Assembly: GCF_036077095.1 (NCBI RefSeq)
Contig: NZ_CP107960.1
Coordinates: forward strand, 8,308,001-8,372,000
DNA length: 64,000 bases
Origin: Streptomyces sp. NBC_00376
GTDB lineage: Bacteria > Actinomycetota > Actinomycetes > Streptomycetales > Streptomycetaceae
Direction: 5' to 3'
Part shown: positions 51,772-61,121 of the stretch, one piece after another
How positions within the stretch are numbered: position 1 is the stretch's first letter
Layout of the letters: the number at the start of each line of letters is the position of its first letter
Made by a program: the position numbers and the translations under genes
The notes under the pieces: generated by a model
Database searches by the model: none
The model's input: the letters and a program-made list of their open reading frames with translations, nothing else
Told to the model about the DNA's origin: nothing

Positions 51772-52488
51772 TCACGAGTGGTAGAGCACCCGCACGACCA
51801 TCGAGTCGCCGGGCAGGCCGTCCAGGCAGGCGTTGAACATTTGTTTGTAGTCGAGGCCGCCGGCCTCCACCCACCGGCCGTCGAGGGTGAGCAGGGCGGG
51901 GGTGGGCAGCACGGCGGCCACATGGCGGGTCACGTAGGTCTCCAGGTCCTCGTCGAAGCGGCGGACGGGGTCGAATGTGAACCGCTCCTCCAGGGCGGGG
52001 TCGGCCTCGATCGCCTGGATCAGGGGCTGTTCACGGAAGGCGGCCACGGCGGCCTCCCTGGCGCGGTCGGGCTCCAGGTTCCTGACCCGCTCGGCGAAGT
52101 GGCGGAAAGGCAGCGCGGGCGGGTAGCGGTCGGCGAAGGCGCGGTACGCCGTCCAGGTGCCGGCCGCCCGGCGGGCCTCGGCGGCGCGGGGCGTGTCGAG
52201 GTCAAGGATGCCTCGCGGGCCGCCGTGGCAGCGGGAGGGCGGCAGGTCCTCGGGGGGTTCGGTCCAGTCGTCGTACCGCACGAGCCGGGGGTCGTCCTCG
52301 TGGCCGGGCAGTACGTCGAAGAGACAGCCCGCCCCGGAGATGAACCAGTAGCTCCATTCGCCCACCCAGTCCGAGTGAGGGCGGTCCTCACGGTCGTACC
52401 AGAACGGGGCCATGGCCTGCCCGATCGCCTGCTTCAGCCCGTCGGGGCCGACGGGCGGCAGGCAGACGGTGATGCGTTGTTTGCCCAT
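51772..52488 (-). CDS. Unknown protein flanked by direct repeats
   Basis: 238 residues from ATG 52488, with GGAGG 7 bases ahead, so the gene is well formed. It reads MGKQRITVCLPPVGPDGLKQ, then Trp-rich WVGEWSYWFISGAGCLFDVL, GPRGILDLDTPRAAEARRAA, and near the end TPALLTLDGRWVEAGGLDYK and GLPGDSMVVRVLYHS. No membrane helix or catalytic motif was recognised, and I do not know the family. A helix-rich middle with paired Trp suggests a compact soluble fold. It lies between 83 percent identical direct repeats next to IS scars, so it may have arrived as mobile cargo. Confidence 0.6.
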   Translation of the reverse strand: MGKQRITVCLPPVGPDGLKQAIGQAMAPFWYDREDRPHSDWVGEWSYWFISGAGCLFDVLPGHEDDPRLVRYDDWTEPPEDLPPSRCHGGPRGILDLDTPRAAEARRAAGTWTAYRAFADRYPPALPFRHFAERVRNLEPDRAREAAVAAFREQPLIQAIEADPALEERFTFDPVRRFDEDLETYVTRHVAAVLPTPALLTLDGRWVEAGGLDYKQMFNACLDGLPGDSMVVRVLYHS

Positions 52489-53274
52489 GGTGTCCCCTCC
52501 TGTGGTGTGGTCCGTGCTGGGTGCATGGTCGGACGGCGCTTGGTGCGGTGCGCGACCCACCTTGGCAGGTCACACCGGTCAGATGGCCGGCAGGGGCCCG
52601 CAGGAGACGAGTGGGCTCGTCAGTCGGCGTGGGCTCGGGCGCGGGGTCCTCGTCACCGAGGTTCTGTCCCGCGGTGTTCCCGCCCAGCCCATCACGCAAC
52701 CGCCCTTGCCCGCACGCGATGAGGTGGTCCCACCGGCGTCGCCGCCACCGAGCACGCGCCCGCCGTTGCCACTACAAGCAGCGCGCCCACGCGTTTGTGG
52801 GGTGCCCCGGCAAGGACCGCTCCACTCTCCGCGTCCAAGCCGTTGACCAGTGCGAATGAAGAAGTCCGGTTGGAGTACGAATACTTCAGCTGCAGATCGT
52901 GATCTCCGTGTCTGCTCGCCGTCGGCATGGAGCAAGCCACTTCAGGCTGCGGGGCATAGGCACTCTCATGTGTTGGCGCTGAAGTATGCAGCGGCAGCAT
53001 CGATGAAGCGGTCGTGTGCGGGCATGCGGCGGTGGACCAGGAGCTGTACGGCCTGCGCTCGTGGACGGTCCGGTGCACCGGCCAACCACGAACCGCCAGT
53101 GGGCACCACGAGCGAGGCCTCGAACCGACTTCCTTCACACGGGGAGTGTCTCCCTCCGGCGGCCACGGAACCCTGGAACGGTCCATCGTCCCGGTTCGGG
53201 AAGGCGCTCTCGCGTCTCGTACCCAACCCTCAGCCGCGCCCCAACCGAAGCGGAACGGCCAGTAGATTGGGGCC
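52489..53274. other. Largely non-coding stretch containing the right repeat copy
   Basis: 786 bases. Apart from the repeat at 52824-52877 I see no gene with family-like sequence or a ribosome site on either strand. It probably contains debris of inserted elements. Confidence 0.45.
52824..52877 (+). repeat. 54-bp direct repeat, right copy
   Basis: Second copy of the sequence at 51710-51763, with nine mismatches. The bases preceding it (tgccccggcaaggaccgctc) do not match those preceding the left copy. Confidence 0.75.
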
Positions 53275-53667
53275 ATGTTCGCTTTGTATCCGCGCATGCT
53301 TGCCGGGAACCATCCGGCCGTCTTCGCTTTCTACGAGGGCGTACTGCCCGGGCTGACGGGGTACGTGCTCGCGCGTGGTGACGCGGCGTCCGGGTACGCC
53401 AGTTGGGACGCGCCCGGCGGAGCGACCGCGTTCGCCGTGATCCAGCGGGATATGTTCGTCGGTGAGGTCCCGTCGGCTCCTCCGGCGGGCGGCGCGGCTC
53501 TCGTGGTGCCCGTCGCTGACGTGGCTGCGATGGACGCGGCGGTCGCGCTGTGCCGTCGGCATGGCGGGGTGCTGGTGACGCCCGCCCGGGACATGCCGGG
53601 GTGGGGACTGCGGGCGGCGCACCTGCGTGACCCGGACGGGAACCTGCTGGAGATCCAGACGTACTGA
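53275..53667 (+). CDS. VOC-family (glyoxalase-like) protein
   Basis: 130 residues from ATG 53275, a single vicinal-oxygen-chelate domain. The first half (MFALYPRMLAGNHPAVFAFY, EGVLPGLTGYVL) and the second (PARDMPGWGLRAAHLRDPDG, NLLEIQTY) give the beta-alpha-beta-beta-beta repeats, with the DPDGNLLEI end conserved. Members bind metals and act as dioxygenases, isomerases, glyoxalases or antibiotic-binding proteins. The metal ligands cannot be fixed by eye. Monocistronic; no pathway context. Confidence 0.82.
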   Translation: MFALYPRMLAGNHPAVFAFYEGVLPGLTGYVLARGDAASGYASWDAPGGATAFAVIQRDMFVGEVPSAPPAGGAALVVPVADVAAMDAAVALCRRHGGVLVTPARDMPGWGLRAAHLRDPDGNLLEIQTY

Positions 53668-54084
53668 TCCCCGCTCGGCGGCCGGCCGCCCACCGGGGAT
53701 ACTCCGCACGGGTGCCGGTGTCGGGGCAGAGTCTGTCCACATCAGCCTTCGACCGGTGAGCTTCGGGCCTGGGGTGTACTTGGGGGAATGAACCGTGTTG
53801 ACCGGCGGCTCGGTGCGGCGGGCGGAGGCCGACGTGGCTTTGCGACGTGCAGGTCGCGCCTGCACCGTGTTCGCGTTGAAACTCCGACGCCTGGAAGACC
53901 AATTGGCTGCGCCGGGAACAGCGGGCCCGGTCGGCACGGTTGCATCGACCGAGGGACCGGCGCCGTACGGGCGGGGAACACGGAGACTGCGAGGTCATCC
54001 GCCCCGCCAGGATCCGGACCCCAGGATCGCGGTACGCCTGCCGCGCACTCGGACCAAGACGTACTTCTGCAGGAGGACCGTTTC
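53668..54084. other. Intergenic stretch, nothing recognised
   Basis: 417 bases between the VOC gene and the LmbE-type gene. Open frames on both strands are compositional. It should contain the promoter of the gene at 54085. Confidence 0.45.
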
Positions 54085-54918
54085 ATGACTGACCGGCCGT
54101 TGACGCTCATGGCAGTACACGCCCACCCCGACGACGAGGCCACCGGAACCGGAGGGGTCCTCGCGCGGTACGCGGCCGAAGGCATCCGCACGGTCCTCGT
54201 GACGTGTACCGACGGTGGTTGCGGTGATGGGCCGGGGGGTGTCAAGCCGGGCGATCCCGGGCATGATCCGGCGGCCGTCGCCTTGATGCGCCGCCAAGAA
54301 CTCAGGGCGAGTTGTGACGTCCTGAAGGTCAGCGATCTGGAGATGCTGGACTATGCCGACTCCGGGATGATGGGGTGGCCGAGCAATGACGCCCCTGGAT
54401 CCTTCTGGCAGACCCCCGTGGAGGAAGGCGCTGCCCGACTTGCGGAACTCATGCGGCACTACCGACCCGATGTGGTCGTCACCTACGACGAGAACGGCTT
54501 CTACGGCCACCCCGACCACATTCAGGCCCACCGCATCACGATGGCGGCGCTGGAGATGACCGCGCTGACACCGAAGGTGTACTGGACGACGGCGCCCCGC
54601 TCGATGATGCAGCGGTTCGGGGAGACCATGCGCGAGTTTGGTGGGGACATGCCGGAGCCGGATCCTGCCGAGTCCGCCGCGATGGCCGAGATCGGCCTGC
54701 CCGACGATGAGATCACCACGTGGGTCGACACCACCGCATTCAGCGGTCAGAAGTTCGATGCGCTGGCCGCGCACGCCAGTCAGGGCGAGAACATCTTCTT
54801 CCTCAAGATGGGCAAGGAGAGGTTCGGCGAGTTGATGGGCATGGAGACCTTCGTACGTGTCAAGGACGCCACCGGCGCGGCCGCACCCGAGAACGATCTC
54901 TTCGCCGGACTGCGCTGA
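54085..54918 (+). CDS. PIG-L/LmbE-family deacetylase (MshB/Mca-like)
   Basis: 277 residues from ATG 54085, with AGGAGG 8 bases ahead. Zinc-site motifs of the LmbE fold are intact: AHPDDE (residues 13-18, with the catalytic Asp) and GHPDHIQAH near 141-149. The size and the GFYGHPDH and GGCGDGPGGVKPGDPGHD inserts match the MshB/Mca subgroup, which deacetylate the mycothiol precursor or cleave mycothiol conjugates, so mycothiol-linked detoxification is a fair guess. It could also act on a specialised metabolite amide. Streptomyces carry several such paralogues; no partner gene is adjacent. Confidence 0.88.
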   Translation: MTDRPLTLMAVHAHPDDEATGTGGVLARYAAEGIRTVLVTCTDGGCGDGPGGVKPGDPGHDPAAVALMRRQELRASCDVLKVSDLEMLDYADSGMMGWPSNDAPGSFWQTPVEEGAARLAELMRHYRPDVVVTYDENGFYGHPDHIQAHRITMAALEMTALTPKVYWTTAPRSMMQRFGETMREFGGDMPEPDPAESAAMAEIGLPDDEITTWVDTTAFSGQKFDALAAHASQGENIFFLKMGKERFGELMGMETFVRVKDATGAAAPENDLFAGLR

Positions 54919-55361
54919 TCCGCTGTATGCCGTCATTGCCGCGTTGGCGCCGGCTTGGACTGGACAGTTCGCCAGTCGGGTGGCGGCCGGCGCAGCTCTG
55001 GGGTTCCTGCCCGCATTCGGGCCGCCCGCTGTGGCCCGAATGCCGCAGAGCGGGATCCATGAGTGGCGACAACTCGCCATGGACGGGCTGCTGTTCACGG
55101 GTGTGCCTTGGACCGCTTCGGGGCCGGCCTCCCTTGCCGTCCTCATGACCGTGCTCCGTGGATACGCAGGGTGCTCGGCCCGGCCAGTTGGTGACAACCT
55201 TCTCTGCAGGATCCTCGGGCTGACTATCGAACTCGCCGTGGCTGAAGGCGCGTCCGGGCCGGCTCCGATCGGGGGCGAGGAGTGGTCCACCGGCGGACTC
55301 AGAGGTCTCTGGCGACTTGCGCCTTCAACCACAGACGCACCGTTACGGCGGAGACGGAGCC
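54919..55361. other. Intergenic stretch, nothing recognised
   Basis: About 440 bases after the LmbE-type gene. Candidate frames on both strands have no domain similarity and no ribosome site. Confidence 0.4.
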
Positions 55362-55396
55362 TTTTTCGACCTCACACGCGGGGTGAGGTCGGAAAG
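55362..55396. terminator. Bidirectional hairpin terminator
   Basis: CGACCTCAC and GTGAGGTCG pair around ACGCGGG, with flanking T and A runs (TTTT before, GAAA after) extending the stem. It lies just past the 3' end of the SUKH remnant and can stop transcripts from either side. Confidence 0.65.
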
Positions 55397-55399
55397 GGC

Positions 55400-55856
55400 T
55401 CAGTGCTGGTCGAAGTAGCGTGCCGTGGAGTAGGGGTGGTGTGGGTCGGTGAGCAGGCGGTGGACGAATTCCGCGGTCGATACGTCGAACCGGTCCCACT
55501 CGCTGTAGTCGTCACCCGTGACGAGGATGGGTCACCGGCCGGGGTCGGCGCCCTCGGTGAGCCAGTAGAAGGAGGTCCGCTGCTCCGTCTCCGCCCACTG
55601 AAGTAGGCGTCCAGGAGCCGGGCGGAGCCGGTACGGCTCCCATCGCTCGCCGCCGTCCTCGGCGGCTGCTCGGACGGGGCCCGGAACTCGTTGAACTCGA
55701 CGAGGCCGAGGTAGTCGTCGAAGTCCCGTAGCCGAACAACCGGACCAGCTCCTTGCAGTCGCTGGGCAACGCTGTTCCGAGCCGGGCCTCGACCGTCGCC
55801 AGACAGTCCGACGGTGACCCGTTGTACGTCGTGCAGCGGGAGCGGGGCCGACGCAC
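55400..55856 (-). pseudogene. SUKH (SMI1/KNR4-like) immunity-type gene, multiply broken
   Basis: Three reading frames must be joined to recover the protein: TVEARLGTALPSDCKELVRL FGYG, then FDDYLGLVEFNEF, then RWEPYRLRPAPGRLLQWAET EQRTSFYWLTEG. Shifts fall near 55728 and 55665. After GADPGR a TGA replaces the expected Trp codon, and the frame then reads on for exactly 43 codons (PILVTGDDYSEWDRFDVSTA, EFVHRLLTDPHHPYSTARYF) to a natural stop at 55400. SUKH proteins usually neutralise contact-dependent or polymorphic toxins. No toxin gene is nearby. Confidence 0.8.
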
Positions 55857-56059
55857 TGCTCGGTGGTGTGTTGTGTCAGGCGCTGGCGGCGGGACCGGGA
55901 GCAGAAGGTCCGCGGCCCCGGCACGTGGCCGGTGCCGGTCCTGGAGCGGCCCGATGGCAGGGTGACTGCGCCCGTATCGGCGTGGTCACCGCCGTACGGT
56001 CGGTCTGCCGGCCTGGTCGCCGGCGCAACCATTCGGGGGTGGCCCCAGTCCAACTCTCC

Positions 56060-57481
56060 ATGCGGAAAAGACTTGTCACCCTGGCCCTGATCGCGGTAGC
56101 CGGCTGCGGGGCCCCCGGGGCCGTCCCCGACTCCACCGTCTCACCTGGCGCGACGCAGACCGCCGCGGCCACGACGAGGCCGACGGCCGACCCCGACACC
56201 GCCGGGGCTCATGCCGACTTCGACGGCGACGGGAAGGAGGATCTGGTCATCACCGACACGGCGGCCACGGTCGACGGCAAGTACGCCGCCGGTTACGCGG
56301 CAGTGGTGAGCGGGTCGACTGCCGACCCCGGCACCCCGCGCCACCAGGTGATCACCCAGGACAGCCTCGGCCTCGGCAAAGCGGGCACCGGCGGCCGCTT
56401 CGGCAGCGGTGCCATCTCGGCCGACCTCGACGGGGACGGCCGAAGCGACCTCATCACGCAGGCCGGCAGCAACACGGTCTTCGTGGTGTGGGGCGGAAGG
56501 AAGAAGCTCTCCGGAGCGGCGCAGCTGACCGGCGCCACGCCGGTCGCCGGCGACTTCGACGGCGACGGCCACGCCGACCTCGTCACGAGCCGAGGCACGG
56601 ACTCGAAGGCGACGATACGGTTCGGCCCGTTCACCCGGACGGGCAAGCCGGCCCGCACGAAGACGCTCGACCTCACCCCCGACAAGCCGTCGTACTACAC
56701 CGCCCGGCCCACCGGCGTCGGCGACGTGAACGGCGACGGCAAGGACGATCTGGTGGTCACCTGGTCGCATGTGTTCGCGGACGAGATCCCGACCCCCCGC
56801 GCCACCCTCGTGTACCGCGGAGCGGCCAACGGCGTACTGAGGAAGGGGCCGCGCCTCAAGGACGCGCGCGGCAAGGACATGTACGGCTCGACCACCCTCA
56901 CGTCCGACGTGAACAAGGACGGCTTCGTCGATGTGATCGTCAGCCTCACCTGCGAGATCGTCGGCGACGAAGCCACGCCCGAGGGCGGCAGCCGGCTGAT
57001 GGTCGCGTACGGCGGAAAGAGCGGGTGGAGCACCGGCCTGAAGCCCACGACGATCAACGAGAAGACACCGGGGCTGCCCGGCGAGCCGGTTTCCTCCCGC
57101 TGCAATTTCGGGTACGCGCCGGCGACGGGTGATGTGAACGGCGACGGTTACGCCGACGTCGCGTTCAGTGCCCCGCTCAAGGGCGACAAGACGGTGACCC
57201 TGGTGCTGCGCGGCGGACCGCAGGGCTTGACAGGTAGGAGCGCGAAGAGCATTTCCGGCCTCCCGGCGTGGCCCCGGCTGGCGATCCAGGACCTGAACGG
57301 CGACGGCGCGGCCGAACTGGCGGTCAGCACGTCGTACGCAAGCGGGGCCGACGACAAGGTCAGGATTCTGCGAGGCGGCCCTTCCGGCATCAGCACATCC
57401 AGGCCAATGCTCATCGGGCCTGCGGATCTGGGACTGAAGCCCATGACAGGGGACAGCTTCGGCTCCGGCTTCGGCCACTGA
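56060..57481 (+). CDS. FG-GAP/VCBS-repeat lipoprotein
   Basis: 473 residues. The start MRKRLVTLALIAVAGC is a lipoprotein signal with the lipidated Cys at position 16, followed by a Thr/Ala linker. The mature part is an integrin-like beta-propeller with seven calcium-loop repeats: DFDGDGKEDL, DLDGDGRSDL, DFDGDGHADL, DVNGDGKDDL, DVNKDGFVDV, DVNGDGYADV and DLNGDGAAEL. It is anchored on the outer membrane face and probably binds a partner or polymer in a calcium-dependent way. ATG 56060 was chosen for the signal peptide; longer upstream frames lack one. Function unknown but fold clear. Confidence 0.88.
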   Translation: MRKRLVTLALIAVAGCGAPGAVPDSTVSPGATQTAAATTRPTADPDTAGAHADFDGDGKEDLVITDTAATVDGKYAAGYAAVVSGSTADPGTPRHQVITQDSLGLGKAGTGGRFGSGAISADLDGDGRSDLITQAGSNTVFVVWGGRKKLSGAAQLTGATPVAGDFDGDGHADLVTSRGTDSKATIRFGPFTRTGKPARTKTLDLTPDKPSYYTARPTGVGDVNGDGKDDLVVTWSHVFADEIPTPRATLVYRGAANGVLRKGPRLKDARGKDMYGSTTLTSDVNKDGFVDVIVSLTCEIVGDEATPEGGSRLMVAYGGKSGWSTGLKPTTINEKTPGLPGEPVSSRCNFGYAPATGDVNGDGYADVAFSAPLKGDKTVTLVLRGGPQGLTGRSAKSISGLPAWPRLAIQDLNGDGAAELAVSTSYASGADDKVRILRGGPSGISTSRPMLIGPADLGLKPMTGDSFGSGFGH

Positions 57482-57781
57482 GACAAATGATCAAGCTCCA
57501 TGCACCGGGTGCCGAGCGCACCGCGAAGCAGCGCACCCGGCACCCGGCCCCAGCGAGCCGGATGGTTCGTTCTGCCGCCCGTGGCTGTGATCTGCTTCGA
57601 GGCGGCGATTTCGTTACGCACGCGCTCGCTGGTCGTACAGGACGGCGCGGCCGCCACCGGGAGTTGGCGACGGACGCAGGGCGACGCCGAGGCCCGTGTC
57701 TCCGACGGGGCGGGCGTCGTACCGCTGATGGCAGCAGCCGCCCGTACGCCATGACGCCTCACCCACGTGGACGCGGCCGGA
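57482..57781. other. Convergent intergenic region, nothing recognised
   Basis: 300 bases between the FG-GAP gene and the DUF5959 gene. No gene seen and no convincing strong hairpin identified. Confidence 0.35.
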
Positions 57782-58449
57782 TCATGCCGACCTGTCGGTG
57801 GCGCCCTGTGGGCTGGTGGCGGGCGGGTGGGCCCTCGGTGTGAAGAGGGTGGTCGCCCGAAGCGGTGCCGTCCACAGCTCCGGACTCGGCGTTCGACGTC
57901 GGGTCGTGGAGCGTGTGTCAGTCCATCTGCACCGGTTCCGTCGGCTGCGGATCCGCAGGAGGCCAGCGGTGAAATCCATGAAGTCTTCCTGCCCCGGTCG
58001 CCCACTCGCCCGCAGGCGTCGGCTTGCCTCTCTATCCTGACAGCATCGGGACCCGTGATCCATCACCTGGCGCAGACGCCGGCGGTGGCCGGCAATCCAG
58101 TCGTCCGGCGGGACGATCGGAACCCGCACGGTGACCATGGACCCGGACTCGTCCTCCACGGTCACCTCTGGGCAGCCACGTTCGCCCGTGAGCCGGATCG
58201 AGATGGACGGCCCTCTGCTCATCTCCATCCATGCCACGTCTTCGCCGGCCTCGAGCCGGTCCAGCGCGTCGGCCCAGCTCTTCAGCCGCAAAACGTACAA
58301 CGCCAGGTCGATACGGCCGGACACGAAGGGCGTCTTGACGACGATCTCGGCGTCGAGTCCGGCGGCCCACCTCGGATTACGTCCCAGAACGCAGACCGTG
58401 ACGCTGTTCCGTCACGGGCATTGGCTTCGACGCCCTGAGCCTTCTCCAC
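57782..58449 (-). pseudogene. DUF5959-like protein, frameshifted
   Basis: A GTG at 58449 opens MEKAQGVEANARDG. One base later than in frame it continues NSVTVCVLGRNPRWAAGLDA, EIVVKTPFVSGRIDLALYVL, SWADALDRLEAGEDVAWMEM and CPEVTVEDESGSMVTVRVPI, a pattern I associate with DUF5959. GGAACAGC at about 58405 where GGAAACAGC is expected explains the shift, and the first frame meets a TGA at once. Beyond RRRLRQVMDH the C-terminus is about 70 Arg-rich residues without family character, so the normal stop has probably been lost too. The intact part alone could start at GTG 58324. Confidence 0.6.
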
Positions 58450-58522
58450 GCGGCTGCCGGCTTCCCCAGGTTCTCTCTACCGAATGTACCGAAGCGCTCT
58501 GGCTGTCACTTGGGCTGTTTCT

Positions 58523-59554
58523 TCAGCCCAGTGTGATTCGGGCGGCGACCGGCAGGTGGTCGCTGCCGGTGGCGGGCAAGGTGCGGATGTGGCCGACGGT
58601 TGCCGAGCGGGTCATGACCTGGTCGATCCGGGCCAGCGGGAAGGCGGCGGGGAAGCTGAAGGCGAAGCCGCGTTCCGCCACGTTCATCCGTGAGGTCAGC
58701 GGGGCCAGCCCGCGGTCGTCGACCGTGCCGTTGAGGTCGCCCAGCAGGATCACCGTTTTCAGCTTCTCGGCGGCGATGGCCCTGCCCAGCAGCTCGGCGC
58801 TTTCGTCGCGCCAGGAGGACGCGAGGCCGCTCGCCCCGACGCGGACCGAGGGCAGGTGCGCGACGTACGCCGCGATCTCGCCATGCGGTGTGTGGACCAC
58901 GGCACGCAGCCCGCGATTCCAGGCTTCCGTGATCCCTTGGGGCTTTATGTTCAACGGCCGGGCGTCGGTGAGCGGATGCTTCGACCAGAGTGCGACGGTG
59001 CCCTGGACTGTGCGGTACGGATAGTCCAGGGCGAGGGTCCTCTCGTAGACCGGCAGCGCCGGGCGGACCAGCTCCTCCAGCGCGATTAGATCGGGCGAGG
59101 CGTCTGCCAGGGTGCGGGCCGTGCCCGCCGGGTCGCTGTTCTCGTCGCTGACGTTGTGCTGCACCACGACCAGGTCGTGCGCGCCGGGTTCTGCCCCGGG
59201 CAGCAGCAGCCCGCCGAAGAGGTACGTCCAGGCCGCCACCGGCAGTAGCAGGGCCACCAGCGCGGTGGCCGAACGCCGCAGCAGCGTCGGACCGAGCAGA
59301 ACCACGACCACCAGGCCGAGCCAAGGCAGGAAGCTCTCCAGCGAACTGCCCAGGCGGCCCAAGGAGTTGGGGACGGCCCGGTGGAGAGCCAACAGCCCGG
59401 CCGTCAGCACCGCGAGCGCGGCGAGGGCCCGGTCCCGCGTCAAGGCCGGCCGGCCCCTCGCGTACTCCTCCCACCGTCCCGTCCGACACTGCGCCCGCGG
59501 GGGCGCCGCTGCCTTCACCGTCGACGTCGCACCGCTGTCCGCCCGTTCCACCAT
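58523..59554 (-). CDS. Endonuclease/exonuclease/phosphatase-family membrane protein
   Basis: 343 residues from ATG 59554. Three membrane helices lie in the first 140 residues (LAALAVLTAGLLALHRAVP, FLPWLGLVVVVLLGPTLL, ALVALLLPVAAWTYLFGGLL). An EEP catalytic domain follows: VVVQHNVSDENSDP, VILLGDLNGTVDDR (metal-binding Asp/Asn), RIDQVMTRS and the C-terminal ATGSDHLPVAA His/Asp motif. All catalytic blocks are present, and topology puts the domain outside the cell, so it likely cleaves phosphodiesters such as nucleic acid or phospholipid head groups there. The frame extends upstream, but 59554 fits homologues better. Confidence 0.85.
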   Translation of the reverse strand: MVERADSGATSTVKAAAPPRAQCRTGRWEEYARGRPALTRDRALAALAVLTAGLLALHRAVPNSLGRLGSSLESFLPWLGLVVVVLLGPTLLRRSATALVALLLPVAAWTYLFGGLLLPGAEPGAHDLVVVQHNVSDENSDPAGTARTLADASPDLIALEELVRPALPVYERTLALDYPYRTVQGTVALWSKHPLTDARPLNIKPQGITEAWNRGLRAVVHTPHGEIAAYVAHLPSVRVGASGLASSWRDESAELLGRAIAAEKLKTVILLGDLNGTVDDRGLAPLTSRMNVAERGFAFSFPAAFPLARIDQVMTRSATVGHIRTLPATGSDHLPVAARITLG

Positions 59555-59834
59555 GGCTTCCCATCCACTCGGCCTCGCCCCCCAGGACGCGTGATCAGGC
59601 GAATCAGTTTCTGTTGAAAGCCGGATCCACCAGTACCCGGCTGCGGTCCATGCCGTGCGGAGTTGTCCGTAGGCGGTCCGCAGGCGGTCTGGACTCGGGC
59701 GTCCGGCAGCTCCTTGAGGGCATGGGGGTGGCAAGTGCGGGGACGGAGGGGATGGCGAGCAGCAGCAGGACAGCGAGTACGCCTCTGCCGTGCGCGGGGC
59801 TTCCCGCGTATGACGATGTGAGGCGAACGACCGC

Positions 59835-60953
59835 TCAGTGGCTCGGTGACCGTCGCACCGTCAGTACCGCCACGTCGTCGTGCTGGCCGCCGCCCCCGGC
59901 GAACACACGCGCGTCGTCGTACAGCGCACGCGGCAGCTCGGTGGGGGAGAGCGACACGCGCCGGGTGAGGCTCTCGGTGAGGGGGTAGAACGCACCGTCC
60001 GCGGCGCGGGTCTCGGTGAGTCCGTCCGTGGTCAGGAGCAGGGTCGCGCCGGGCGGGAAGACGAACCAGTCGACCGTTGCGGGTTCGTCGGCGAGCTCGG
60101 CGAGACCGAGGGGGACGCCGGACGTGAGGGCCGGTGTCGTGACAGTGGCGTCCTGCAGCACCTGTGGCAGGACATGACCGCAGTTGATGGCCTGCACCTC
60201 CGCACCCGCGTCGATGTTGAGGATGAGCGCGGTGACGAACCGTTCGTCGTCGCCGGTCTGCGCGGCATAGGAGTTGTGCCGTACTACGGAGGCGTCCAGG
60301 GCGTCGACGAGCGCGGTCAGGGTGGGTTCCCGGTGGGCCGTCGCACGGAATGCGCCGATGACGGCGAACGCGGCGCCGACCGCCGGAAGGCCCTTTCCCT
60401 GGACGTCGCCGATCAGCACCCGGGTTCCCCACGGCGAGTCGACGACGTCGTAGATGTCCCCGCCGACCAGACGGTCCTCCTGCACGGGCTCGTACACCCC
60501 GTTCACCAGGACGTCGTCGGTGAGCATGGGCAGGGGGCGCAGGATGTGCCGCTGCATCGCGGCCGCAGTGGAGCGCAGTCCGATCATCTCCCGCTCACGG
60601 CTGATGCGGCGGTGGCACGCGTAGACGGAGGCCGCACCCAGGACGAGGGTGAGCAGGATCATGAGGAACCTGTCGAGCCACGGCCGCCCGTCCCCGTGCC
60701 GGACCAGCATGGTGACGATCACGACGAGTCCGGTCCAGGCGGACACGAACTTCGTCTGGCGGACGGTGCACAGCGCCGACGCCGCCGCCGGAAGGAAGAC
60801 GAGAAGGCCCAGAAGCCACACCGGGGACTGCGACAGGGCCCCCAGAATCAGCACCAGCAAGGTGACCGAGACGACGGCGATCACGACTTCGGCCCCGCTC
60901 GGCGGTTCGATGGCCTCGGCCGGACGCACCGGCTTCTTCGAATGCTTACGCAC
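59835..60953 (-). CDS. SpoIIE-type (PP2C) Ser/Thr phosphatase with membrane N-terminus
   Basis: 372 residues from the second of two tandem GTGs, with GGAGG 7 bases ahead (the first is at 60956). Four hydrophobic segments (AEVVIAVVSVTLLVLILGAL, LLGLLVFLPAAASAL, FVSAWTGLVVIVTMLV, FLMILLTLVLGAASVYA) precede the catalytic domain: VGGDIYDVVD, RVLIGDVQGKGLPAVGAAF (metal-site Asp), INCGHVLPQVL, LLLTTDGLTETR and GGGGQHDDVAVLTV. Such phosphatases dephosphorylate anti-anti-sigma factors and so switch alternative sigma factors in stress or development. No STAS or RsbW-like partner is encoded beside it. Divergent from the TrmB/LuxR gene. Confidence 0.92.
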   Translation of the reverse strand: MRKHSKKPVRPAEAIEPPSGAEVVIAVVSVTLLVLILGALSQSPVWLLGLLVFLPAAASALCTVRQTKFVSAWTGLVVIVTMLVRHGDGRPWLDRFLMILLTLVLGAASVYACHRRISREREMIGLRSTAAAMQRHILRPLPMLTDDVLVNGVYEPVQEDRLVGGDIYDVVDSPWGTRVLIGDVQGKGLPAVGAAFAVIGAFRATAHREPTLTALVDALDASVVRHNSYAAQTGDDERFVTALILNIDAGAEVQAINCGHVLPQVLQDATVTTPALTSGVPLGLAELADEPATVDWFVFPPGATLLLTTDGLTETRAADGAFYPLTESLTRRVSLSPTELPRALYDDARVFAGGGGQHDDVAVLTVRRSPSH

Positions 60954-61121
60954 CACGGGACCTCCGGGGCAGATGGGGCATTTCTGTCCACAGTAAGCAG
61001 GCCCCGACCGCGGGGCGGCCGCGCCCCGCCGGACGACCGCACCCACTCGGCGGCCGGTATTCCGGGTCGGCGCATGGTGCGCCGGGCGGCGGGGATAAGG
61101 TCTCCCCGAGGGGGGAACTGG

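Noticed and set aside
51772..52488. Terpene synthase, considered because of the Trp/Asp-rich sequence
   Set aside because: No DDxxD or NSE metal-binding motif is present, and the length and blocks do not fit the family.
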